From: Asticcacaulis sp. AND118
GTDB lineage: Bacteria; Pseudomonadota; Alphaproteobacteria; Caulobacterales; Caulobacteraceae
Assembly: GCF_020535245.1 (NCBI RefSeq)
Contig: NZ_CP084911.1
Span: 659,001 to 723,000, forward strand
Direction of reading: 5' to 3'
DNA length: 64,000 bases
Shown in pieces: positions 33,063 to 42,485 of this stretch; the first letter of the stretch is position 1, and the number at the start of each line of letters is the position of its first letter. A program made the position numbers and the translations under genes. Below the pieces are notes generated by a model that saw nothing but the letters and a program-made list of their open reading frames with translations, searched no databases and was not told the DNA's origin.

Positions 33063-34085
33063 ATGGCGGCAAGCGTAACGCTGAATGACGTGGCGAAGGC
33101 GGCGGGTGTATCCATCGCTTCGGCCTCGCGCGCCATCAACGGCCTCGACAATGTCACCGAAGAGGTGCGCGCGCGCGTTCTGGCGGCCGCGGGTCAACTG
33201 AAATATGTGCCGCACGGGGCGGCGCGGTCGCTGGCCATGAGTCGCACCAACACCATCGGCGTCATCCTGCCCGACATCTATGGCGAGTTCTTCTCGGAAA
33301 TCATCCGCGGCATCGATGTCGGTGCGCGGGCGGGCGGGTTGCATATTCTGGTGTCGGGTTCGCACGGCGATCTCAATGAGGCCATTGTTGCCGCTCGCTC
33401 CATGGCTGGGCGTGTGGACGGTCTGCTGGTCATGGCACCCTATGCGGATGCCGGGGAACTGGCGGGCAAGCTGCCGGTCAATCTGCCGCTGGTGATGATG
33501 GGGGGCGTCGGCGGTCAGGCCGACCTGCCCAGCCTCGTGGTCGATAATCACGGCGGCGCTCTGGAGGCCGTGCGGCATCTGGTCGAACAGGGCTGCCGCC
33601 GTATCGCCCATATCGCCGGACCCGAAAGCAATCTGGAGGCGCAGGATCGCCTGCGCGGTTATCTCGATGGCCTAAAAGAAGCCGGAAGGGCCGAGGCGGG
33701 ATTTGAACCGCGTGTTCTGCCGGGCGATTTCACCGAGGCCACGGGCTATGCCGCCATTCAGGCCCTGCTGACGCAGGACGACATGCCGGACGGCCTGTTC
33801 GCCGCTAACGACATGATGGCGCTCGGCGCCTCGCTGGCCCTGCGTGAGGCCGGCTTGTCGATTCCGGGCGACGTGGCGGTGATCGGCTTCGACGACATTC
33901 CGGTGACGCGCTACGCCTCGCCGCCGATCTCGACTTTACGGGCAGGCGTATTCGACATTGGTCGGCGCAGCCTTGAACTTTTATCCGCGCTTATCGAGCG
34001 TGGCGGCACGGAAAGCCCGTCTTCCGCCGCCAGCCTGATCGTGCGGCCCGAACTGGTGGTGCGCGCCTCAAGCCGCCGCCGATAA
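33063..34085 (+). CDS. LacI-family transcriptional repressor
   Basis: 340 residues. The N-terminal HTH is VTLNDVAKAAGVSIASASRAINGLDNVTEEVRARVLAAAGQLKYVPHGAARSL, including the hinge helix region. A PBP1-like sugar-binding domain follows (TNTIGVILPDIYGEFFSEIIRGID... FAANDMMALGASLALREAGLSIPGDVAVIGFDD). The effector is probably an oligosaccharide or its breakdown product from the downstream pathway. Three matching palindromes overlap its promoter. The Oar-like TonB receptor starts 45 bases after its stop, so both are probably one transcript. Confidence 0.93.
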   Translation: MAASVTLNDVAKAAGVSIASASRAINGLDNVTEEVRARVLAAAGQLKYVPHGAARSLAMSRTNTIGVILPDIYGEFFSEIIRGIDVGARAGGLHILVSGSHGDLNEAIVAARSMAGRVDGLLVMAPYADAGELAGKLPVNLPLVMMGGVGGQADLPSLVVDNHGGALEAVRHLVEQGCRRIAHIAGPESNLEAQDRLRGYLDGLKEAGRAEAGFEPRVLPGDFTEATGYAAIQALLTQDDMPDGLFAANDMMALGASLALREAGLSIPGDVAVIGFDDIPVTRYASPPISTLRAGVFDIGRRSLELLSALIERGGTESPSSAASLIVRPELVVRASSRRR

Positions 34086-34130
34086 GTATAGCGTTCAACA
34101 CAAATAGAACAGTTCTTGGGAGAACAGGAT

Positions 34131-37061
34131 ATGCTGCATCAATCTCAGGCAAGACAAGCGAAGACCTGGGGGCTGCGCCCCAGAGGTTTAAGCATGGGTG
34201 TTTCCGGCGTCGCGCTGGCGGCCGCGCTGATCATGGCGACACCGGTCATGGCTGCGGAATCGGACGCCACGCTTCAGGGGCGCGCTACCGCCGCGCCGGC
34301 GGGCACGACCGTCACGGCCACCGACACCAATACCGGCGCGAAAACCACAGCAACCGTGAGCGCCGATGGCCGCTACGCCATCTTTGGCCTGCGTCCGGGC
34401 AACTACAGCATCACCTTCACTTCGCCGGACGGCACGACCCGCACCGAGACGGCCGCCCTGCCGGTCGGTCAGTCGACGGTGGTCGATGTGGACATGGCCG
34501 CGCCCGTCGCCGATAGCACGGTGCAGGAGGTGACCGTCGTCGCCTCGCGCCGTAACAACCCGCGCCAGTCGGAAGTTTCGACCTCGCTTTCGCGCGCCCA
34601 GATCGAAAACCTGCCGCAGAACGGTCGCAACTTCCTCAACTTCGCGGCGCTGGCCCCCGGCGTCTCGGTGTCTTCCGATCCGGAGCGAAAGACCTTTCAG
34701 GCCGGCGCCACCAGCGCTAATCAGGTCAACGTCTTCATCGACGGCATGAGCCAGAAGAATCAGGTGCTGCAAGGCGGCGTGGCCGGCCAGGACGCCTCGC
34801 GCGGCAACCCGTTCCCGCAACTGGCCGTGCAGGAGTTCAAGGTCTCGACCCAGAACTTCAAGGCGGAGTACGAACAGGCCGGTTCGGCTATCATCTCGGC
34901 TGTGACCAAGACCGGTGGTCGTGACTTCCACGGCACAATCTTCGGCACGCTCCAGACCAAGGATATGATCGGTCAGCCCTATTACGAGACGGGCGAAAAG
35001 AAGGACTATAAGAACGAGGAATACGGCTTTGACATCGGCGGGCCGATCATCCGCGACAAGCTGCATTTCTATGTATCCTATGAAGGGCGCAAGGACTCGC
35101 GGCCGACCGACGCCGTGACCATGCCTGCCGCCGATCGTCTGGGCGGTAATACGGCGCTCGCCTCTGCTCTGGCCTCGGCCTACAACGGCAGCTTCCCGAA
35201 GGACTTCAAGCAGGACATGTGGTTCGGCAAACTGACGTGGTTTGTCGATGAAAACAACACAGTCGATCTGATCGTGCGCGATCGTAAGGAAGACGATGTG
35301 CGTGGTTTTGGCGGCTTCACGGCGCAGACGCGCGGCAATACGCTCAATCAGCAGATTCAGGGCGCCACGCTGAAGTGGAAGATGCGCAGTGGCAATGTCC
35401 TCAACGAGATGTCGCTGGACTATCAGGATGTACAGTGGCGCAACAGCCCCTTGACGACGACCCCGGCCATCACTCTGACGAACGGCACCAATATCGGCGA
35501 TGTCCGCGCAGCTTTTGGGGGCGTGCCCTATTCGCAGGAAAAGTCGCAGAAAAACACCACGTTCAAGAATGACATCACCTTTTCGGGTGTGGAATGGAAC
35601 GGCACGCACGTTATCAAGGCCGGCATCAAGGTGGCCAAGTACGAATACGTCGCCGAAGAAAATGACCGCCGTCTGAACCCGGAATATTTTTATGATGCCG
35701 CCACCTACACACTGGGGGGCACCAATACACCTTATGCGGTGAAAATTGCTTCGGGGGATCCGCGCATCACGTCGGAAAACATGCAGTACGGCCTGTATAT
35801 TCAGGACGACTGGACCGTGGACGAGCACTGGACCTTCAATCTCGGCCTGCGCTGGGATTACGAAGACAATATGCTCAACAACAAGTACGTCACCCCGGCG
35901 GATGTTGTCACGGCGCTTAAGGCCGCCGTTGGTTTCAACAAGGCGTTCAATGTCAACGACTATATCTCGACTGGCTCTAACCGTGAATCGTTCAAGGGCG
36001 CATTCCAGCCGCGTCTGGGGTTCTCGTATGACGTCAATGGCGACCGCGATCTGGTCATCTTCGGCGGTGCGGGCCGTTACTACGACCGCAATATCTTCGA
36101 CTCGGCACAACTCGAAGAACGCCGTACACGCCTCTACGTGGCGCAGATCGATTTCAACAGCACGACGCCATGGAACCCCAGTTACTTCGGTAACCCGCAG
36201 GCGCTGGTCGACCTGGCGGCTGCCAAGAACCTCAAGGGCGAACTGATCCTGCTCAACAACGACGTGAAGGTGCCCTATTCTGACCAGTTCAATCTGGGTG
36301 TGCGCAAGCGCTTCGGCGATGTGAACACCTCGGTCTCGCTGTCGCACATCAAGTCGAAGAACCTCTTCAACTACGTGCTGGGCAACCGCCGTGCCGATGG
36401 TTCATGGTGTCAGTATGGGTCGCAGTATGCCTGTCAGCCGTGGGGTGAAGCCAATGGAGCGCCCGGCTATGGCAATATCATCGTTTCCGTCAGTGACCGT
36501 GAAGCCAAGTATAATGCCATCTACCTGACCGCCGACAAGGCGTGGACGCCGGCGACCAAATACGGCTTCTCCGCTACCTTGACGATGACGGACGCCAAGA
36601 TGACCGGGCATAACGACCAGTTCATTTTCGACTACGCCAATCCGCGCGATACGGGCTGGCATGCGGCTGAGGGTGTGGACAAGTGGCGTTTTGTGGGCAC
36701 GTTCATTGTGTCGGGCCCGTGGGATACGCGCATCTCGGCCATTGCTACCCGCGCTTCGGGTGTGCCCTTTGCCTCGATCGACGAGACTGGCCCGGCGCTG
36801 CGTATCATCGATGCGGCCTTCTTCCCGAAGCGTGACTTCCGTCAGGTCGATCTGCGTATATCCAAGGACTTCAACCTGCCGAACGGCAATGTCGTGACCC
36901 TGGACGGGCAAGTCTATAATCTGTTCGACACGATTAACTATCGTTACTCCGGCTGGACCGGCGGCTTCAATAACGGCATGGGCGCATCCTTCCGTCCCGA
37001 CGACAATGCTCAGGTCGGTCCGGCGCGCTCCTTCCAGGTGGGCCTGACCTACAAGTGGTAA
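34131..37061 (+). CDS. Oar-like TonB-dependent receptor with carboxypeptidase-regulatory N-domain
   Basis: 976 residues from ATG 34131, preceded by GGGAGAACAGGAT. A signal peptide (VSGVALAAALIMATPVMAAE) is followed by a carboxypeptidase-regulatory-like beta-sandwich (about 45-115: ATLQGRATAAPAGTTVTATDTNTG... GRYAIFGLRPGNYSITF). The TonB-box-like VQEVTVVASR, a plug (IENLPQNGRNFLNFAALAPGVSVSSD) and a long barrel ending FQVGLTYKW follow. This order matches the Oar/OmpA-related receptor group rather than the FecA group. No STN domain is present, so control is probably through the LacI repressor. It would import the glycan fragment handled by the downstream enzymes. Confidence 0.93.
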   Translation: MLHQSQARQAKTWGLRPRGLSMGVSGVALAAALIMATPVMAAESDATLQGRATAAPAGTTVTATDTNTGAKTTATVSADGRYAIFGLRPGNYSITFTSPDGTTRTETAALPVGQSTVVDVDMAAPVADSTVQEVTVVASRRNNPRQSEVSTSLSRAQIENLPQNGRNFLNFAALAPGVSVSSDPERKTFQAGATSANQVNVFIDGMSQKNQVLQGGVAGQDASRGNPFPQLAVQEFKVSTQNFKAEYEQAGSAIISAVTKTGGRDFHGTIFGTLQTKDMIGQPYYETGEKKDYKNEEYGFDIGGPIIRDKLHFYVSYEGRKDSRPTDAVTMPAADRLGGNTALASALASAYNGSFPKDFKQDMWFGKLTWFVDENNTVDLIVRDRKEDDVRGFGGFTAQTRGNTLNQQIQGATLKWKMRSGNVLNEMSLDYQDVQWRNSPLTTTPAITLTNGTNIGDVRAAFGGVPYSQEKSQKNTTFKNDITFSGVEWNGTHVIKAGIKVAKYEYVAEENDRRLNPEYFYDAATYTLGGTNTPYAVKIASGDPRITSENMQYGLYIQDDWTVDEHWTFNLGLRWDYEDNMLNNKYVTPADVVTALKAAVGFNKAFNVNDYISTGSNRESFKGAFQPRLGFSYDVNGDRDLVIFGGAGRYYDRNIFDSAQLEERRTRLYVAQIDFNSTTPWNPSYFGNPQALVDLAAAKNLKGELILLNNDVKVPYSDQFNLGVRKRFGDVNTSVSLSHIKSKNLFNYVLGNRRADGSWCQYGSQYACQPWGEANGAPGYGNIIVSVSDREAKYNAIYLTADKAWTPATKYGFSATLTMTDAKMTGHNDQFIFDYANPRDTGWHAAEGVDKWRFVGTFIVSGPWDTRISAIATRASGVPFASIDETGPALRIIDAAFFPKRDFRQVDLRISKDFNLPNGNVVTLDGQVYNLFDTINYRYSGWTGGFNNGMGASFRPDDNAQVGPARSFQVGLTYKW

Positions 37062-37067
37062 AGTCTT

Positions 37068-37092
37068 CGGAGCGGCGTGTTTAGCCGCTCCG
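37068..37092 (+). terminator. hairpin directly after Oar-like receptor
   Basis: CGGAGCGGC pairs with GCCGCTCCG around a 7-base loop, 6 bases after the stop codon. No T-run follows, so it is more likely an mRNA-stabilising or processing hairpin than a full terminator. Confidence 0.5.
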
Positions 37093-37194
37093 CATCCCAT
37101 GCCCGGCGGTGAGTCATCCCCTGATCGCGCCGCCGGACATCTGTCCCGCCAGCCTCTCTTCCTCGGCTCCGCGCGGGTGTTAACTTCCCCTCAT

Positions 37195-37238
37195 ACCGGG
37201 GGCTTCTTCCTCCCGTTTTCGAAGCCCCCGGTCTTTTT
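37195..37238 (+). terminator. rho-independent terminator between receptor and GH144-like gene
   Basis: ACCGGGGGCTTC (37195-37206) pairs perfectly with GAAGCCCCCGGT (37221-37232) across a 14-base loop and is followed by CTTTTT. It should end most LacI-receptor transcripts. The enzyme genes 80 bases downstream then need their own promoter, or depend on readthrough. Confidence 0.85.
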
Positions 37239-37319
37239 GGATCTCTTCTTTTTCTGATCCCTCCTGTCTCGGATCGCCTGCAGCACCCGTACGCTCAGTG
37301 CCCAAGGGAGTTTTGTTTA

Positions 37320-38726
37320 ATGTCTTTTTCTCCTCCGTCCCGCCGCGCGCTGGGCCTCGGTCTTCTGTCGCTGGGGGCCTGCGCCCACCTGCCGGCAACC
37401 CCGGCGTCGGGGTTCAGCGACCCTCTGCTGGCCGATCTGCACAGGCGGGCGTTTCAGTTTTTCTGGGACATTACCGATCACCGCACCGGCCTGACGCCGG
37501 ATCGCTGGCCTACGCGGACCTTCTCCTCGGTGGCGGCCATTGGGTTCGCCTTCAATGCCTATATCATCGGCGCGGAGTCCGGCTATATCCGCCGCGAGCA
37601 GGCCGCAGAGCGAACAGCTAATACGCTGAATTTCCTCTATAACCTGCCGCAGGGGGACGCCGTTTCGGGTACGGCAGGCTATAAGGGCTATTTCTACCAT
37701 TTCCTGCGCTTTGAGGACGGCACGCGGTACAAGACCTGCGAGCTTTCATCCGTCGACACCTCGCTCCTGCTGATGGGGGCCTTGTGCGCCGGGCAATATT
37801 TCGACCGCGACACGCCGGTCGAACGCGATATCCGCCGCCAGTCCACCGCGCTCTACGAGCGCGTCGACTGGACCTTCATGATGCGCCCGTCGGGCCGTCA
37901 GACCATGGGCTGGCACCCGGAGGACGGCTTCATCAAGGCCGAATGGCGTGGTTATAATGAAGGCATGATGGTCTATCTGCTGGCCATGGCGTCGCCGACC
38001 CACCCGATCAACCCCAACGCCTATCAGGTGTGGTGCTCGACCTATGAGGAGAGCTTCGGCCCCAATCACGGCGAGCCGCACTTGGGTTTCCACGCCCTGT
38101 TCGGCCATCAGTATAACCACGTCTGGATTGATTATCGCGGCATTGCCGACGCATACATGCGCGGCAAAGGGCTGGATTACTTTGAAAATTCCCGCCGCGC
38201 GACCCTGGCTCAACGCAACTATGCGGTCCAGAATCCGATGGGTTTCAAGGATTACGGCCCGGACATCTGGGGCTTTACGGCCTGCGACGGTCCGGCCGAC
38301 GTCAAGCTGACGCTGGATGGCGTCGAGCGGCAGTTCCGCAGCTATTCCGCGCGCGGTCCCGGCGATCAGCACCCCTTCGACGATGGCACCATCGCGCCCA
38401 CGGCGGCGCTGGGGTCGATCATGTTCACGCCGGTCGAGTCCCTGAGCGCAGCCAAGGCCATGCGCGCGCGCTATGGCGCGGATATCTATGGCACATACGG
38501 CTTCTACGACAGCTTCAATCCGACCTTTGTGACCGACTATCCGTCGCGCGAGGGGCATCAGACCAAAAGCGCCGGCTGGGTGTCCAACGACTATATAGGC
38601 ATCGATCAGGGGCCGATCCTGTGCAGCCTCGAAAACCTGCGTTCGGGGCTGTTGTGGCGGCTGATGAAGGGTTGCGCGCCGATCCAGCGCGGTCTCAAGC
38701 TGGCCGGGTTCGAGGCGGTGGCCTGA
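37320..38726 (+). CDS. GH144-like glucoamylase-family lipoprotein (possible beta-1,2-glucanase)
   Basis: 468 residues with a lipobox LSLGAC (Cys21), so probably membrane-anchored. The body matches the glycoamylase-like family (PF10091), which includes GH144 endo-beta-1,2-glucanases. Seen are FQFFWDITDHRTGLTPDR, CELSSVDTSLLLMGALCA, MGWHPEDGFIKAEWRGYNEGMMVYLLAMASPTHP, FGHQYNHVWIDYRG, WGFTACDGP and DDGTIAPTAALGSI, the usual motif order on an (alpha/alpha)6 barrel. Activity on beta-1,2-glucan is likely from the family but not proved; other PF10091 members differ. GGGAG lies 9 bases before the ATG. The stop shares one base with the next start, so translation is coupled. Confidence 0.8.
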   Translation: MSFSPPSRRALGLGLLSLGACAHLPATPASGFSDPLLADLHRRAFQFFWDITDHRTGLTPDRWPTRTFSSVAAIGFAFNAYIIGAESGYIRREQAAERTANTLNFLYNLPQGDAVSGTAGYKGYFYHFLRFEDGTRYKTCELSSVDTSLLLMGALCAGQYFDRDTPVERDIRRQSTALYERVDWTFMMRPSGRQTMGWHPEDGFIKAEWRGYNEGMMVYLLAMASPTHPINPNAYQVWCSTYEESFGPNHGEPHLGFHALFGHQYNHVWIDYRGIADAYMRGKGLDYFENSRRATLAQRNYAVQNPMGFKDYGPDIWGFTACDGPADVKLTLDGVERQFRSYSARGPGDQHPFDDGTIAPTAALGSIMFTPVESLSAAKAMRARYGADIYGTYGFYDSFNPTFVTDYPSREGHQTKSAGWVSNDYIGIDQGPILCSLENLRSGLLWRLMKGCAPIQRGLKLAGFEAVA

Positions 38727-41700
38727 TGTCGCTCCACCTATCATGGACGGCGCTGATACTGGCGGCAGGTTTGCTGGCCACGCCGCTGGCTGCGCAAACG
38801 GTTCTGATTGCGCCGACGCCGTGGACGGCCGGGGCCTCCGAAGGCGTATCTTCGAAGGCCAGCGGCACTCAGACCGCCCGGCTTGACTACGGTTTCAAGG
38901 GGGCGGGTTATGCCTTCATGGTCCACGATCTCGACTTCGCCGCGCCGGAAAATTTCGTCATCGAGATACCGGTGAAGGGCGAGGGGGCCGGCAACGATCT
39001 GCAGATCAAGTTCACCGATGCTTCCGGCGACAATGTGTGGTGGGTGACGCGGCCGGCCTTCGTGCCGACGCCGCAGGGCACGGTGCTGCGCATCCGCCCG
39101 CGCCACGTCGAATTTGCCTGGGGGACGACACAGGATCGCGGGTTTAGGGGCGGCAAGCGCATGGAAGTCGTCGTCGTCAAGACGGCGAAGGGCGCAGGCA
39201 GCGGCTGGCTGGAGGTCGGGCCGATCCGCTGGCGCGCGGAAGCGCCAGAACCGAAGACCGAAGCACCGTTGAAAGCTGACGTGGTGGTGGCTGTGGATGG
39301 CAAGGCGCAGACCGGCGCTCAGGCGGCGGCGGTGACGCTCGACCTGTCGCGCGTGCGGGCTTTTGGGGGGGTGAGGCTCGACTGGGGCAGAGCGCCTGCG
39401 CGCTACACGGTGGCGGTTTCCGATGACGGGCGTGCATTCCGCGACCTGCGTACTGTTGAAGGCTCCGATGGCGGCGCGGACTATGTAACACTGGGCGAGG
39501 TCGATGCCCGCTATGTGCGCATAACGGGGCCGGGCCAACTCAACGAGGCGGCGCTTCTGCCGCTGGACATGGGCGTGAAACCCAATGCGCTCCTGAGCGA
39601 ACTGGCCAGACAGGCCCCGCGCGGCGACTATCCGCGCGGTTTCAGCGAACAGGCCTATTGGACCGTCGTGGGCGTGGCGCATGGGGGCCCGCGCGCGGCG
39701 CTGCTGTCCGAAGACGGCGCGGTCGAGCTGGGGCCGGAGCGCCCGTCATTGGTGCCGCTACTCAAGATCGACGGCAAACGCGTCACCTGGGCGCAGGCCA
39801 GCGTGAAACAGGTGATGGACGCCGAACGCCTGCCCCTGCCTTCGGTCGAATGGCAGGCCGAAGGCGTGCAGATGAGGGTCGCGCCCGTGGCCTTCGGGGA
39901 TGGCAAGGCCCCCTATGCGCTGGCGCGATATGACGTGCGTTCGGACACCGCGCAGACCGTGCGGCTGGAACTGCACCTGCAACCCATGCAGGTCAATCCG
40001 CCGACGCAGTTCCTGACCCGGCCGGGCGGCTACGCGCCGATCAGGACCGTGACGCGCGAAGGCGACACGGTGCAGGTGGACGATCAGCCCCTGTGGCTAT
40101 TGACGCCGCCCAGGGATTTCACCGCCTCCGGTTTCCTGAGCGGGGCGCAAGGGGCTAAGGCATCGGACACGGACGGACTGGCGTCGGGCGTGATCGGTTA
40201 CGATCTCAGCCTCAAAGCAGGGGAGACGCAGAGCGTCATCGTCGCCTTCCCGCTGGGGGGGCAGACGCAACGGCCGGCCATGAGCGGGGATCCGGTCCAG
40301 TGGGCCGACACCCGGCGCGAAGCCGTGCGCGCCGACTGGCGTAAGCGTCTGGGCGAAACGCGCCTGATCCTGCCCGATGGCACGCCCCCCATTGCCGATA
40401 GTGCGCGGCTGGCACTCGCCTATCAACTGATCCTGCTTGACGGCGACTGGCTGAAACCTGGAGCGCGTTCGTACGATCGGTCGTGGATACGCGACGGGGC
40501 GATGATGTCCGAAGGGCTCCTGCGCATGGGCCTGCAGAGAGAGGCGCTGGCCTATTTCAAGGCCTATGCGCCGATGAGCTTCGATAATGGCAAGGTGCCG
40601 TGCTGCGTCGATGCGCGCGGGGCGGATCCGACGCCGGAAAACGACTCGCACGGCGAACTGGCGTGGCTGGCGGGCGAACTGATCCGCTTCGGGGTGAACC
40701 CGTCCGAGATTGCCCCCTATTGGCCGCAGGTGTCAGGTGCCATCACCTATCAGGAGGGCCTGCGTCAGCAGAACCTGACGCCGCAAACCGAGGCGCGCTA
40801 TCGCGGTATGATGCCGCCGTCGATCAGCCATGAGGGCTATTCCGACAAGGCCGCCTACAGCTACTGGGACAATTTCTGGGCGCTGAAAGGCTATCGCGGC
40901 GCGGCGGTTACGGCACAGGCGCTGGGCAAGACCGAGGACGCTAAACGCATTGCGGCGCAGGGCGAGGCTTTCGGGCGCGACCTGACGGCCTCGATCCTTG
41001 CCACGGCGGCGCATTATCAGCAGGACGTAGTGGCCGGAGCCGCCGACCGCGGCGATTTCGACCCGACCTCGACGACCATGGGCCTGACCTCCGGTGCGCA
41101 TACGGACGATATTCCGGAGGCGCTCAAACGCCAGACCTTCGAGCGCTACTGGAATGAAAAGCTGATGCCGCGTCGTCAGACGCCCAACAGCTATACGCCC
41201 TATGAACTGCGCAATGTCGGGGCCTTCCTGCGCCTCAAACAGCCGGACCGTGCCCGTCAGGCTTTGGATATGTTCTTTGCCGATCAGGCCCCGAAGGACT
41301 GGTTCCAGTGGGGCGAGGTTATCACCGTGCCGTACCGTCAGCCGCTGTTTATCGGGGACCTGCCGCATGGCTGGGTCGAGTCCGATTACCTCCGCGTGGC
41401 GCTAGACATGTTTGCCTATGAACGCGCGGAGACGTCGCAGATGGTCCTGCTGTCAGGCTTCGATCCGAAATGGGCGGACAAGGGCGAGACGCGGCTGGAG
41501 AAGCTGCACACGCCCTGGGGGCTGGTGTCGCTGAAAATCGTCAAGGCCGGAAAGGGTTTGAAAATCAACATTGATTCAACTGCCGCGCCGCCGGGTGGCT
41601 ATGTTATCGATGTGCCGTCCCTGATGGGGCCGAAGGCTACGGTGGTGGTCGATGGCAACCGTGCGACGTTGACGGACGGCGAACTGATTCTCAAGGCGGT

Positions 41701-41734
41701 GAAGGCCGAAATTGTTCTGGGAGGTGGCGCATGA
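38726..41734 (+). CDS. large secreted six-hairpin glycosidase-like protein with discoidin-like module
   Basis: 1002 residues from the ATG in a TGATG overlap with the previous stop. A signal peptide (ALILAAGLLATPLAAQ) precedes about 180 residues of beta-rich carbohydrate-binding-like sequence. A discoidin/F5-8-type segment follows (VTLDLSRVRAFGGVRLDWGRAPARYTVAVSDDGRAF, then DARYVRITGPG). The catalytic half is a six-hairpin (alpha/alpha) domain, with SYDRSWIRDGAMMSEGLLRMG as the clearest active-site-like motif, AYSYWDNFWALKGY and a C-terminal beta domain. It recalls GH15/GH63/GH78-like folds, but the family cannot be fixed by eye. In context it should trim the oligosaccharides made by the GH144-like enzyme. 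Confidence 0.7.
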   Translation: MSLHLSWTALILAAGLLATPLAAQTVLIAPTPWTAGASEGVSSKASGTQTARLDYGFKGAGYAFMVHDLDFAAPENFVIEIPVKGEGAGNDLQIKFTDASGDNVWWVTRPAFVPTPQGTVLRIRPRHVEFAWGTTQDRGFRGGKRMEVVVVKTAKGAGSGWLEVGPIRWRAEAPEPKTEAPLKADVVVAVDGKAQTGAQAAAVTLDLSRVRAFGGVRLDWGRAPARYTVAVSDDGRAFRDLRTVEGSDGGADYVTLGEVDARYVRITGPGQLNEAALLPLDMGVKPNALLSELARQAPRGDYPRGFSEQAYWTVVGVAHGGPRAALLSEDGAVELGPERPSLVPLLKIDGKRVTWAQASVKQVMDAERLPLPSVEWQAEGVQMRVAPVAFGDGKAPYALARYDVRSDTAQTVRLELHLQPMQVNPPTQFLTRPGGYAPIRTVTREGDTVQVDDQPLWLLTPPRDFTASGFLSGAQGAKASDTDGLASGVIGYDLSLKAGETQSVIVAFPLGGQTQRPAMSGDPVQWADTRREAVRADWRKRLGETRLILPDGTPPIADSARLALAYQLILLDGDWLKPGARSYDRSWIRDGAMMSEGLLRMGLQREALAYFKAYAPMSFDNGKVPCCVDARGADPTPENDSHGELAWLAGELIRFGVNPSEIAPYWPQVSGAITYQEGLRQQNLTPQTEARYRGMMPPSISHEGYSDKAAYSYWDNFWALKGYRGAAVTAQALGKTEDAKRIAAQGEAFGRDLTASILATAAHYQQDVVAGAADRGDFDPTSTTMGLTSGAHTDDIPEALKRQTFERYWNEKLMPRRQTPNSYTPYELRNVGAFLRLKQPDRARQALDMFFADQAPKDWFQWGEVITVPYRQPLFIGDLPHGWVESDYLRVALDMFAYERAETSQMVLLSGFDPKWADKGETRLEKLHTPWGLVSLKIVKAGKGLKINIDSTAAPPGGYVIDVPSLMGPKATVVVDGNRATLTDGELILKAVKAEIVLGGGA

Positions 41735-42453
41735 TGCGACGTCTTTTATTTTTAATTTCTGTAGCTTGCGGCCTGTTACTTGCCGCCTGCGTCAGTTTGC
41801 CATCTGGCGAACTGCCGCGCGGCGAAACGCCCAAATCCCTCACCCTGAAGGACGGCACGAGCATCGCCTACATGCAGTACCTGCCGCAGGCACTGAGCGC
41901 CAAGACTCCGGTGCTCGTCTTCCTGCACGGCACGGGGGAGATCGGCACGGATGTCAGTCTGACCATGGTCCACGGCCCATGGAAATACAGCCGCGCCAAC
42001 CCGGACGAAGCGCCCTTCATCATCCTCGCGCCGCAACTGACGCAGAAGGTCGAATGGAACCCGGCGACGCTCGACGAATGGCTGGATCAGGCCCTGAAAG
42101 GTCTGCCTGTGGACCGCAGCCGCCTTTACCTTACCGGCATGTCGCGCGGCGGACGCGGGACGTGGAACTGGGCCATCGCCTATCCGAAGCGCTTTGCCGC
42201 CATCGCGCCGGTCGCCGGTGACTCGCTCTACCGCGACGGGGCCTGCGCGCTGAAGGACGTGCCCGTCTGGGCCTTCCACGGCGCCAGGGACGACCTCGTC
42301 CTCTATCAACCGGAGGAACAGTTCGCCGATGCCGTGCGCGCCTGCGGCGGCGAGGTCAACTACACCCTCTACCCGGACGGCAACCACAATGCCTGGGACG
42401 CCGCCTACACTCACCCCAGCCTCTATACGTGGCTGCTGACGCATAAGCGTTGA
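41731..42453 (+). CDS. lipoprotein alpha/beta hydrolase (carbohydrate esterase-like)
   Basis: 240 residues with lipobox LLAAC (Cys20). The alpha/beta hydrolase core shows VFLHGTGEIGTD (oxyanion region), nucleophile Ser138 in GMSRGGRG, an acidic residue in HGARDD, and His in DGNHNAWD. This layout is that of the PHB-depolymerase/feruloyl-esterase-like group that removes acyl groups from polysaccharides. Its ATG lies in an ATGA overlap with the preceding stop, with GGGAGG 6 bases upstream. Position inside the cluster suggests deacylation of the same glycan, for example an acetylated or succinylated glucan. Confidence 0.8.
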   Translation: MMRRLLFLISVACGLLLAACVSLPSGELPRGETPKSLTLKDGTSIAYMQYLPQALSAKTPVLVFLHGTGEIGTDVSLTMVHGPWKYSRANPDEAPFIILAPQLTQKVEWNPATLDEWLDQALKGLPVDRSRLYLTGMSRGGRGTWNWAIAYPKRFAAIAPVAGDSLYRDGACALKDVPVWAFHGARDDLVLYQPEEQFADAVRACGGEVNYTLYPDGNHNAWDAAYTHPSLYTWLLTHKR

Positions 42454-42485
42454 ATTTTCCCCGCAAGTTACGCAAGGATAGCCCC

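Noticed and set aside
34188-36347. Minus-strand open frame of about 719 codons opposite the Oar-like receptor
   Set aside because: Antisense of a clear TonB receptor; composition biased to Arg, His and Val with no recognisable domain or start signal.
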